Source of the DNA: Acidobacteriota bacterium
GTDB lineage: Bacteria > Acidobacteriota > Terriglobia > Bryobacterales > Bryobacteraceae
NCBI GenBank assembly: GCA_018268935.1
Contig: JAFDVS010000037.1
Span: forward strand, 36,570-78,086
Direction of reading: 5' to 3'
Length of the DNA stretch: 41,517 nt
Shown: in pieces, positions 31,101 to 37,315 of the stretch
Position numbering within the stretch: the stretch's first letter is position 1
Layout of the letters: each line of letters starts with the position of its first letter
The notes under the pieces: generated by a model
The model's database searches: none
Told to the model about the DNA's origin: nothing
The model's input: only the letters and a program-made list of their open reading frames with translations
Program-made: the position numbers and the translations under genes

Positions 31101-31606
31101 GCGAAATGGACATCTCCCGAGCCATGACCATCAGCCACCTCATCAAACTCCCCGTCGGCCTCAACCTCAGCACCATCATGACCGCCCGCGGAGGCATGCC
31201 TCTCGCCCTCAGCGCGCCCATCCCCGGCGGTGGCAATCGGCCCAACTCCACCGGCACATCCGCCTTCCTTACTTCCGATCGCAGCCGCAACGATCAGATC
31301 AACCGCTGGTTCGACACCACCCAATTCACGCTCCCGGCGTCGTTCACCATGGGCAACGTCAGCCGCACGCTGGCCGACGTCAGGGGCCCCGGAGTCATCG
31401 CCTTCGACTTCTCCCTCTCGAAACAAATCGCCATCAAAGAAAAGGTAACCGTCCAACTCCGGGCCGAAGCCTTCAACGCCTTCAACCGCCCGCAATTCTG
31501 GATGCCGAACGTCGCCTTTGGCAGCCTCGATTTCGGCCGCATCACCGCCAGCCAGCAAACGGTACTCCCCCGAGTGCTCCAATTCGCCCTAAAATTAGGT
31601 TTCTAA
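28199..31606 (+). CDS. TonB-dependent receptor, Oar-like, with carboxypeptidase-regulatory domain
   Basis: An outer-membrane transporter of 1135 aa. A signal peptide (TRQVAPWALALILTTQLPAQ) precedes a CarboxypepD_reg-like domain (residues about 22-105: GKITDPTGAIVPAASISASN, NGVYVVPLLPPGRYRLSV), then a plug (GQVVDNQKILSLPLNGR, VNLTPGI, SINGGRAQSNEVMVDGVPS) and a long 22-strand-type barrel ending in PRVLQFALKLGF with a terminal Phe, as outer-membrane barrels do. This 'TonB-dependent receptor/Cna-B' form is greatly expanded in Acidobacteria and is thought to import polysaccharide breakdown products. AGGAGGT lies 7 nt before the ATG. There is no SusD partner. The downstream sulfatase and GH5-like hydrolase suggest a sulfated glycan as ligand (inference). 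Confidence 0.94.
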   Translation: MTRQVAPWALALILTTQLPAQSTSSTVSGKITDPTGAIVPAASISASNEDTGLRRATTSNDNGVYVVPLLPPGRYRLSVQKDGFKPITRTGIVLQVDQVARIDFVLDLGAVAETVEVTDNAPLLQQDTSALGQVVDNQKILSLPLNGRMTFRLVNLTPGIIVTPGSSGQFGDVSVGTFDDINFSINGGRAQSNEVMVDGVPSTTGFLNLMTTVPSVDATQEFKVQSNSMSAEWGRFGGGVINVSTRGGTNEFHGSLFEFVRNSAFDSNEFFNKRAGRDIPPFRMNQFGGSVGGPIQRNKTFFFANYEATRWRRGDIFNTTVPTLLQRGGDFSKTFTQTGDLIVIYDPLTSAAVAPGSTNFRRTIFPNNVIPQSRFDAVGANIVKFFPTPNVPGTALTETQNFLSNAARQINKNEGAIRIDRNVTDKLRMFGRLAVTDNVLGQPDHFRNEATPGVGANGNIQFRYYTAALDATYTLSATSLLNIRYGLARFNWARKTRSYGFDQRSLGMADSVVSQMQIPVFPNMSVEGYSGMAGGSFIDTGQDTHSLLPSLTIIKGKHTWKAGGDLRLRRNNLWIIANGGGTYNVTRAFTRGPDPNVFTANAGNGVASLLLGTAAGGSIGSYPGASLQNFYYSGYFQDDWRIGKRLTLNLGIRYETETPYTERRNYLAFFDVNQASPLANPSFPNLKGGLRFTTKDGLGRSAYAQDSNNFSPRIGLAYALNNKTTIRTGFGAFYGALELSNDLNNFTPVNGNGFSGSTPFVGTIDNVTPFAYLRNPYPTGLQSPPGSGAGALAMVGQAISSWDYAGRTPYTMQWNFDVQRSITSDLLVDVAYAGSRGLHLARVYDYNALPTDLLSQGTALQQLVDNPFYGKINVGTLAQQRIQRRQLLLPYPQFTGVTILNAPAASSIYHSIQIKVEKRLSKGQSLLVSFTGAKLIGNSNNNLAGLGVQSNGTGTQDWYNLRGERSISEMDISRAMTISHLIKLPVGLNLSTIMTARGGMPLALSAPIPGGGNRPNSTGTSAFLTSDRSRNDQINRWFDTTQFTLPASFTMGNVSRTLADVRGPGVIAFDFSLSKQIAIKEKVTVQLRAEAFNAFNRPQFWMPNVAFGSLDFGRITASQQTVLPRVLQFALKLGF

Positions 31607-31608
31607 CA

Positions 31609-31636
31609 GTGGCGCGGGCCACCGGCCGGCGCGTAA
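31609..31636. repeat. GC-rich palindromic intergenic repeat, copy B
   Basis: GTGGCGCGGGCC, ACC loop, GGCCGGCGCGTAA. Same arms as the copy at 4293-4321 and the same flanking GTAA. It fills most of the 43-nt gap between the receptor stop and the sulfatase start, so it would form a strong hairpin in any joint transcript. Confidence 0.8.
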
Positions 31637-31649
31637 ATAAGAAAAACCA

Positions 31650-33287
31650 ATGCACCGCCGCCAATTCCTAAGCACCCTAACCGCCGCCACGCTCACCGCG
31701 GCCACCCCCAAGCCCCCGCGCCCCAACATCCTCCTCATCCTAGCCGACGATCTAGGCTGGTCCGACCTCGGCTGTTTCGGCGGTGAAATCGAAACCCCAA
31801 ACCTCGACAAACTCGCCGCCAACGGAGTCCGTTTCACCCAGTTCTACAACTCCGCCCGCTGCTGCCCCTCCCGAGCCTCCATCATGACCGGCCTCTACCC
31901 GCACCAGGCAGGCATGGGCAACATGACATCCCCCAAACCCCGCACCGACTTCCCGGGCTACGCAGGCGTCCTCAACAAAAACAACACCACCATCCCCGAA
32001 GTCCTCAAAACCGCCGGCTACTCCACCTGGATGACCGGCAAGTGGCACCTCGGCCCTCCCGGCCCCGTCGGTCGAGGCTTCGATGAATACTACGGCATGG
32101 TGCACGGCTTCGATTCCTTCTGGGACCCCACAAAATACACCCGTCTCCCCGCGGACCGCCCCCACCGCACCTACCCCGAAGGCCAATTCTACGCAACCAA
32201 CGCCATCACCGACTACACAACCGAATTCCTCTCCCAGGCCCGCACCCAGAACAAACCGTTCTTCCTCTACCTCGCCTACAACGCCCCCCACTTCCCCATC
32301 CACGCACCCAAGGAAACCATCGATAAATACCAGCCCATTTACGAAAAAGGCTGGGACCACATCCGCCGTCAGCGCTACGAAAAGCAGCTCAAACTCGGCG
32401 TCATCCCCAAAAATTCAAAACTCACCCCGTTAAGCGAAATCCCCCCCAATCGCTTCAACAAACAAACCGGCTGGGCAGGCAAACACAACCCACCCTGGGA
32501 CACCCTCCCCGAAGATCGCCGCAAAGATCTCGCCCGCCGCATGGCCATCTTCGCCGCCATGGTCGATATCATGGACCGCAACATCGGCCGTGTCATCGAA
32601 GACCTCCGCACCCACAACCAACTCGACAACACCGTCATCTTCTTCACCGCCGATAACGGAGCCTGCGCCGAATGGGACCCCTACGGCTTCGATAAATCCA
32701 GCGGCCCGCAGAACACGCTCCACACCGGCGATGCCCTCGCCACCATGGGCCAGCCCGGCACCTATCACAGCTACGGTTCCGCCTGGGCCAACACCGGCAA
32801 CACACCCTGGCGCCTCTACAAACACTACGCCCATGAAGGCGGCATCAGCAGCCCGCTCATCGTCCACTGGCCTGCCGCCATCAAGCGCCGCAACGCCATT
32901 GACCACACCCCCGGCCACATCACCGACTTCATGGCCACCTGCGTCGATCTCGCCCAAGCCACCTACCCCGCCTCCATGCCTCCCATGGAAGGCCGCAGCC
33001 TCGTCCCCGCCTTCCACGGCAGGAAAATCCAGCGCGACGCCATCTACTTCGAACACGAAGGCAACCGCGCCATCCGAATCGGAAAATGGAAAGCTGTCGC
33101 ACTACAACCCGACGGCAAATGGGAACTCTACGACATCGACACCGACCGCACCGAACTCCACAACCTCGCCGAAAAGCAACCGGCACGCCTCAAATCCATG
33201 ATCCGCCAATGGGAGCAATGGGCCCGCCGCACACAAGCGATACCCTGGATGTGGACCCCGCAATACGAACCCACGGAGCAACAATGA
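31650..33287 (+). CDS. Arylsulfatase, formylglycine-dependent (family S1)
   Basis: A 545-aa exported sulfatase. The twin-arginine-like start MHRRQFLSTLTAATLTAA is followed by NILLILADDLGWSDLG (metal ligands Asp33, Asp34) and the maturation motif CCPSR (71-75), in which Cys71 would be converted to formylglycine by an FGE enzyme encoded elsewhere. GLYPHQAGMG, TGKWHLG, and the second metal site FFTADNGACAEW agree with arylsulfatases of family S1. LYDIDTDRTELHNLAEKQ near the end is the standard C-terminal subdomain. It removes sulfate esters from sugars or small molecules; the substrate cannot be read from sequence. It starts 43 nt after the TonB receptor and overlaps the next gene by 4 nt (ATGA). 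Confidence 0.95.
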   Translation: MHRRQFLSTLTAATLTAATPKPPRPNILLILADDLGWSDLGCFGGEIETPNLDKLAANGVRFTQFYNSARCCPSRASIMTGLYPHQAGMGNMTSPKPRTDFPGYAGVLNKNNTTIPEVLKTAGYSTWMTGKWHLGPPGPVGRGFDEYYGMVHGFDSFWDPTKYTRLPADRPHRTYPEGQFYATNAITDYTTEFLSQARTQNKPFFLYLAYNAPHFPIHAPKETIDKYQPIYEKGWDHIRRQRYEKQLKLGVIPKNSKLTPLSEIPPNRFNKQTGWAGKHNPPWDTLPEDRRKDLARRMAIFAAMVDIMDRNIGRVIEDLRTHNQLDNTVIFFTADNGACAEWDPYGFDKSSGPQNTLHTGDALATMGQPGTYHSYGSAWANTGNTPWRLYKHYAHEGGISSPLIVHWPAAIKRRNAIDHTPGHITDFMATCVDLAQATYPASMPPMEGRSLVPAFHGRKIQRDAIYFEHEGNRAIRIGKWKAVALQPDGKWELYDIDTDRTELHNLAEKQPARLKSMIRQWEQWARRTQAIPWMWTPQYEPTEQQ

Positions 33288-34381
33288 CCCGACGCGAACT
33301 CCTCGCCTCCTCACTCGCCCCAGCCCTCCTCAGCGCCGCCACCACCCGCTGGAGCGAACAACAAGCCAAGGATTGGTACGCCCGCCAACCCTGGCTCATC
33401 GGAGCCAACTACGTCCCCGCCACTGCCATCAACGAACTCGAGATGTGGCAAGCCGAAACATTCGCGCCCCAGCGCATCGACCTCGAACTCGGCTGGGCCG
33501 CCGCCATCGGTATGAACACGATGCGCGTCTTCCTCCACGACCTCGTCTATCAACAGGACCCCGCCGCTTTCCGCAAGCGCCTCGACACCTTCCTCACCAT
33601 CGCCGCCAAACACAAAATCCGTCCCATGCTCGTCCTATTCGATTCCGTCTGGGACCCCTTCCCCAAACTCGGCCCGCAGCGCGCCCCCACGCCCGGCGTC
33701 CACAACTCCGGCTGGATGCAAAGCCCCGGCGCCGCCGCCCTCACTGACCCTGCCCAACACCCCCGCCTCGAAGCCTACGTCAAAGGCATCGTCTCCACCT
33801 TCGCCAACGACAAACGCGTCCTCGCCTGGGACCTCTGGAACGAACCCGACAACAAAAACGGCAATTCCTACGGCAAGAAGGAACCGCCGAATAAAGTCCA
33901 ACTCGTCCTTGATCTCCTCCCCAAAACCTTCGCCTGGGCACGCTCCGCCAACCCCTCCCAACCCCTCACCAGCGGTGTCTGGCAGGGCGATTGGTCCTCC
34001 GACTCGAAACTCAGCCCCACAGATCGCATCCAACTCGAGCAATCCGACGTCATCAGTTTCCACAACTACGGCAAGCCCGCCGATCTCGAGCGCGCCATCC
34101 AATCCCTCCAGCGTTTCCGCCGCCCCATCCTCTGCACCGAATACATGGCACGAGGCAACGGCAGCACCTTCCAGGGCTCACTCCCCATTCTCAAAAAGCA
34201 CAACGTAGCCGCCATCAACTGGGGCCTCGTCGAAGGCAAAGCCCAAACCCATCTCCCCTGGGACTCCTGGCAAAAACCCTACGTCAACCGCGAGCCCGCC
34301 GTCTGGTTCCATGAAGTCTTCCGCAAGGACGGAACACCCTACAAACCCGAAGAGACCAACTTCATCAAGCAAATCCGCTGA
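33284..34381 (+). CDS. GH5-like glycoside hydrolase (cellulase/mannanase superfamily)
   Basis: A 365-aa exported glycoside hydrolase of clan GH-A. MTRRELLASSLAPALLSAAT is a Tat-like signal. The TIM-barrel landmarks are GANYVPATAINELEMWQ, GMNTMRVFLHDLVYQ, the acid/base Glu187 in WDLWNEPDN and the nucleophile Glu286 in ILCTEYMARG, with SFHNYG between them. Such 'cellulase family' proteins act on beta-glucans, beta-mannans or relatives; the exact linkage is unclear. The ATG lies inside the sulfatase stop (ATGA). I chose it over an upstream in-frame start at 33086 because that stretch is antisense-like and lies within the sulfatase. Translational coupling to the sulfatase implies both act on the same polymer. 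Confidence 0.88.
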   Translation: MTRRELLASSLAPALLSAATTRWSEQQAKDWYARQPWLIGANYVPATAINELEMWQAETFAPQRIDLELGWAAAIGMNTMRVFLHDLVYQQDPAAFRKRLDTFLTIAAKHKIRPMLVLFDSVWDPFPKLGPQRAPTPGVHNSGWMQSPGAAALTDPAQHPRLEAYVKGIVSTFANDKRVLAWDLWNEPDNKNGNSYGKKEPPNKVQLVLDLLPKTFAWARSANPSQPLTSGVWQGDWSSDSKLSPTDRIQLEQSDVISFHNYGKPADLERAIQSLQRFRRPILCTEYMARGNGSTFQGSLPILKKHNVAAINWGLVEGKAQTHLPWDSWQKPYVNREPAVWFHEVFRKDGTPYKPEETNFIKQIR

Positions 34382-34390
34382 AAGTTGTTC

Positions 34391-34429
34391 TGAGATATAA
34401 TTCCTTAGTCGCCCGCTGACGATATCTCA
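34391..34429. promoter_or_regulatory. Inverted repeat and AT-rich promoter region before PEP-CTERM gene
   Basis: TGAGATAT (34391-34398) and ATATCTCA (34422-34429) are perfect inverted repeats 23 nt apart. A TATAAT (34396-34401) overlaps the left arm and a TACAAT (34432-34437) follows the right arm. A smaller palindrome, ATCTC-G-GAGAT, lies at 34441-34451. This looks like a promoter with a possible operator; no -35 box is clear. Confidence 0.45.
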
Positions 34430-34461
34430 CCTACAATCAAATCTCGGAGATCCATCACTAC

Positions 34462-35190
34462 ATGAAAATCCCGCAAACCGCGCGGTTGCTCGCCTCCGCC
34501 GTGTTCTTCCTCACGGCCGCATCCGCCGCCCCTATCGGCCCCAAAGGCCCGGACTTCTTTGGCTACCAGGGCAACGACATCGCCTCCAACCTGCGCAATG
34601 TCCTTACATCGGGAACCACCATCGGCCTCGGCGATGAGCAGATGAGTTCCGCCATCAACATCGGCTTCGCCTTCAGCTTCTACGGAACCAGCTTCACCCA
34701 ATTGTTCGTCTCCTCAAACGGCTTCCTCGATTTCGACGGCGGCTTCCCAAGTATCGTCTTGCCGGAACCCGTTCCGGGCGATGGCGTCATCGATGGCGGA
34801 ATCATCGGCGGTCTCCTCCGCGATCTCAATCCCGCCGTAGGCGGAACCATCGCCTATCAGACCCTCGGCTCCCCAGGCAGCCGTCAATTCGTACTCGGCT
34901 TCTACGGTGTGCCTAATTTTGGAACGAATAGCGCTTCCACCTTCGAGATGATCCTCCACGAAGGCTCCAACAATATCGAGTTCCAATACGGCGCCCTCGG
35001 CAACTTCGCCGGCAGCACATCCGTGGGCCTCGAAGCGCCAGGCTCCAACCAGGGACTCCCCATCCTCTTCGGTGCCCAACCCGACAACAACTCCGGCTAC
35101 CTCATCACCCTCGCCGACGTCCCCGAACCATCCACCATCGCACTCTCCGCGCTCGGCTTCGCCACCCTCCTGCTCCGCAAACGAAACTAA
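34462..35190 (+). CDS. PEP-CTERM secreted protein, 242 aa
   Basis: An exported protein sorted by the exosortase system. The signal peptide (MKIPQTARLLASAVFFLTAASA) is followed by a beta-rich domain (INIGFAFSFYGTSFTQLFVS, NGFLDFDGG, EMILHEGSNNIEFQYG), similar to nidogen-like or DUF-type extracellular domains. The end is VPEPSTIALSALGFATLLL plus RKRN, i.e. the Val-Pro-Glu-Pro motif, a hydrophobic helix and a basic tail recognised by exosortase. The protein is probably cleaved at PEP and released or attached to exopolysaccharide. No exosortase gene is in this window. The ribosome site is weak (CGGAG, 15 nt before the ATG). It is followed by a strong hairpin terminator. Confidence 0.9.
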   Translation: MKIPQTARLLASAVFFLTAASAAPIGPKGPDFFGYQGNDIASNLRNVLTSGTTIGLGDEQMSSAINIGFAFSFYGTSFTQLFVSSNGFLDFDGGFPSIVLPEPVPGDGVIDGGIIGGLLRDLNPAVGGTIAYQTLGSPGSRQFVLGFYGVPNFGTNSASTFEMILHEGSNNIEFQYGALGNFAGSTSVGLEAPGSNQGLPILFGAQPDNNSGYLITLADVPEPSTIALSALGFATLLLRKRN

Positions 35191-35203
35191 TCCGGAACCA
35201 ACC

Positions 35204-35235
35204 AGCGGGAGCGTGGATGCACTCCACCTCCCGCT
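35204..35235. terminator. Strong bidirectional hairpin between convergent genes
   Basis: AGCGGGAG (35204-35211) pairs with CTCCCGCT (35228-35235), and inside it GTGGA (35213-35217) pairs with TCCAC (35223-35227) around loop TGCAC, giving 13 pairs with a single bulged C. There are no T-tracts. It can serve both the PEP-CTERM gene and the convergent gene ending at 35245. Confidence 0.7.
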
Positions 35236-35244
35236 ACACCCACC

Positions 35245-35637
35245 TCACCCCTGCCGTACCACCCTCCCCGCCTGTATCATCCCCAGCAGCGCCCTCACCT
35301 TCGACTCCACCACCGCCCGCAGCGCATCCTCCGCCCCCATCCCTTCCGCCGATGCCCGCCCCTCCGTCGTCGCCACATTCGACATAAACCCATCCACCCA
35401 CACATTGAACGTCGCCACCACAGAGTTCACCCGCCCCTGCGACTTCAACGTAATCAGCCGCCCCGAAATACTGAACCCCGGAGCCTTCACCTCCCCCTTC
35501 GGCGCCTCCCGCACTTCCACATCCTTCGTCTTCTTGGCCACTTTCCGCGCCTCATCATCCATCGCCGCCAGTAGCGGCTCGCTCGCATCCTTCTTGATCG
35601 TCTTCTCTGCCGTCCAAGGTCCGAAAGTAATCTCCAT
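35245..35637 (-). CDS. Hypothetical protein, 130 aa
   Basis: Not recognised. A small soluble protein, MEITFGPWTAEKTIKKDASE at the start, a charged helical middle (DDEARKVAKKTKDVEVREAP), then a beta-like segment (GFSISGRLITLKSQGRVNSV) and a C-terminal helix (AEDALRAVVESKVRALLGMI). There is no signal peptide and no Cys. GGTGGAGGG lies upstream of the ATG but about 13 nt away, and GCTTATAG could be the -10 box. Third positions are G-rich, as expected for a minus gene here, which supports real coding. It could be a phage-like or secreted-protein chaperone-like small protein, but nothing supports a specific role. Confidence 0.65.
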   Translation of the reverse strand: MEITFGPWTAEKTIKKDASEPLLAAMDDEARKVAKKTKDVEVREAPKGEVKAPGFSISGRLITLKSQGRVNSVVATFNVWVDGFMSNVATTEGRASAEGMGAEDALRAVVESKVRALLGMIQAGRVVRQG

Positions 35638-36111
35638 GTCTTCGAAAAGCCCTCCACCTCTATAAGCGAAAACGGCTTCCTTTCTGATCGGATAAGTTGG
35701 GCCGTACTCCTCGGCGCCTCCCTGTGCGCTCTGCGCTTCCTACTATTCACCCTTGCTCTTTCCACCTTCGCCGCCGAAAAGTGCTCCGGCCTCTCGTCAT
35801 CTGACCGGCACCCGGCACATCTTCCGGGCGCACTGACTTCGATCACCCCACGAACCTTGCCGTCCCCGAATTCGAAACCGTCTTCCTCCAAATCATCAGC
35901 CCGCTCGCCGCCACGAGTCTTCCCTCGTCGTCGCCAAAATCCCCGGCATCGCAGCTAACCCTATGTCATCAGCCTCACAGACCTCCAGCAGTTCACCGGA
36001 AATAGCTGCCGCCGACCCGCTCTTGTTCTGACACAAAAAACGATGAGCCAGTTCGATCCCATTTGCGCCACCAATTCATACGGTAGTCACGTTCCACTCT
36101 CGGAGGTATAC
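35638..36111. other. Intergenic, 470 nt, likely gene remnants
   Basis: No intact gene. Protein-like fragments in plus frames include HPTNLAVPEFETVFLQIISP (about 35846-35905) and LVVAKIPGIAANPYVISLTD then LQQFTG (about 35928-36002), in different frames, suggesting a broken gene. The last part contains the ribosome site (GGAGGT) of the PEP-CTERM gene at 36112. No RNA gene or repeat was recognised. Confidence 0.4.
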
Positions 36112-36906
36112 ATGACCGCGTCTTCCCGCTCTCTTCTCCCCGCGCTGGCGGCGGCAACCCTGCTGCTCGTCGGCGCCACCCTTGGCATCGCCGGCCCCAT
36201 GGCCTACGTCGTAACGGGCGTCAACGGCACCGACCTCGCCCTGCTCGACCTTGGCACTGGAAATACCACCAGCATCGGTTCCTTCACCGACTCCGGCATC
36301 CGGGGCCTCGCCCTCTCCCCCGGCGGCACCCTCTACGCGGGCGGCCAAGTCGCCTTCTACTCGGTCAACACAACCACCGCCGCCACTACCTTGATCGCCA
36401 GCCCGCTTGCTGTCCTCGAAGATATGGACTTCGACGGCAACAATCTGCTCGCCAGTAGCACCGTTATCGTCTATGACGTCAACACCACCACCGGAGCGGA
36501 AACCTTCATTGGCTCCGGTATCACAAATTATTATGGTTTCGCCGTTATTGACAGCACCACGGCCTACGTCACTTACTTCGACACATTGCTCGCCGACAGG
36601 GCGCTTGGAATCCTCAACCACTCCACAAGCGCAATTACCCCCATCGGCGCCTTAGGCGCGGCCTTAACAACCGGCCATATCATCACCGGCCTCGACATCG
36701 CTTCCGACGGCAATCTCTACGGCGTATCCACCGCCGGAGATGTCCTCCGCATCGACACCAGCACCGGCCTCGCCACCTTGATCGCCCAAACTCAACTCAA
36801 CTTCCGCGCCCTCGCCGCCATCCCCGACGCCGGAGTCCCCGAACCCTCCACCGTCGCCCTCTGCGCCCTGGGCCTCGGCACTCTCCTCCTGCGCAAACGC
36901 GCATAG
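36112..36906 (+). CDS. PEP-CTERM secreted protein, propeller-like, 264 aa
   Basis: A second exosortase substrate. Signal peptide TASSRSLLPALAAATLLLVG, then a run of beta-propeller-like repeats: a recurring TxxL(I/A)xx and S/TxxxYxVNTTTGAxT pattern, e.g. LLDLGTGNTTSIGSF, FYSVNTTTAATTLIA, IVYDVNTTTGAETFIG, LRIDTSTGLATLIAQ, as in LVIVD- or DUF4394-like repeats. The C-terminus VPEPSTVALCALGLGTLLLR plus KRA is a standard PEP-CTERM signal, almost identical in shape to that of the gene at 34462. The ATG at 36112 has GGAGGT 4 nt upstream; the frame open to 36043 adds a stretch with no ribosome site. Probably an extracellular matrix or surface protein. Confidence 0.88.
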   Translation: MTASSRSLLPALAAATLLLVGATLGIAGPMAYVVTGVNGTDLALLDLGTGNTTSIGSFTDSGIRGLALSPGGTLYAGGQVAFYSVNTTTAATTLIASPLAVLEDMDFDGNNLLASSTVIVYDVNTTTGAETFIGSGITNYYGFAVIDSTTAYVTYFDTLLADRALGILNHSTSAITPIGALGAALTTGHIITGLDIASDGNLYGVSTAGDVLRIDTSTGLATLIAQTQLNFRALAAIPDAGVPEPSTVALCALGLGTLLLRKRA

Positions 36907-36952
36907 AGCATCGGCTTCCATACTGCTATCCTGGTTTCGATCAGGAACTGCC

Positions 36953-37315
36953 ATGAGAACCGTACTCACCCTCGCGTTGCTCTGTATGCCGCTAGCGTCG
37001 CTGCCTCTCCCAGCGCTGGGCCAACCCGCGCAAGGCGCATCCTCTGAGCAGATCTTCGACGTCCGCAACGGCGATCAAACCGGCAAACTCATCCTCGGCG
37101 AAACCGAACTCGCCTTCGAGTCCCTCACCGACGCTCGCCATTCCCGCCGCTGGAAATACGCCGATATCCGCGAACTGTCAAAGAAGAAAAGCGAATTCAC
37201 CGTCCGCCCCTTCAAAGGCGACCGCTACGACTTCCAGTTCAAGGACAAGAAACTCCGCGATCGCATCTACAACATGATCTCCGACAAGATCATCGCCGCA
37301 CGGCGCCCGCGCTAA
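36953..37315 (+). CDS. Secreted hypothetical protein, 120 aa
   Basis: Not recognised. Signal peptide (MRTVLTLALLCMPLASLPLPALG), then a compact, charged domain of about 90 residues: EQIFDVRNGDQTGKLILGET, RRWKYADIRELSKKKSEFTV, RPFKGDRYDFQFKDKKLRDR, with alternating strands and a C-terminal helix, which resembles a PH-like fold. AGGAACTGCC precedes the ATG and a TGCTATCCT extended -10-like box lies about 30 nt upstream, a normal promoter distance. The stop codon is immediately adjacent to that of the convergent FG-GAP gene (no spacer). Confidence 0.75.
   Translation: MRTVLTLALLCMPLASLPLPALGQPAQGASSEQIFDVRNGDQTGKLILGETELAFESLTDARHSRRWKYADIRELSKKKSEFTVRPFKGDRYDFQFKDKKLRDRIYNMISDKIIAARRPR

Noticed and set aside
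33086..33283. Upstream start for the GH5-like protein
   Set aside because: It would run through the sulfatase coding region in another frame; the ATGA start has a proper Tat signal.
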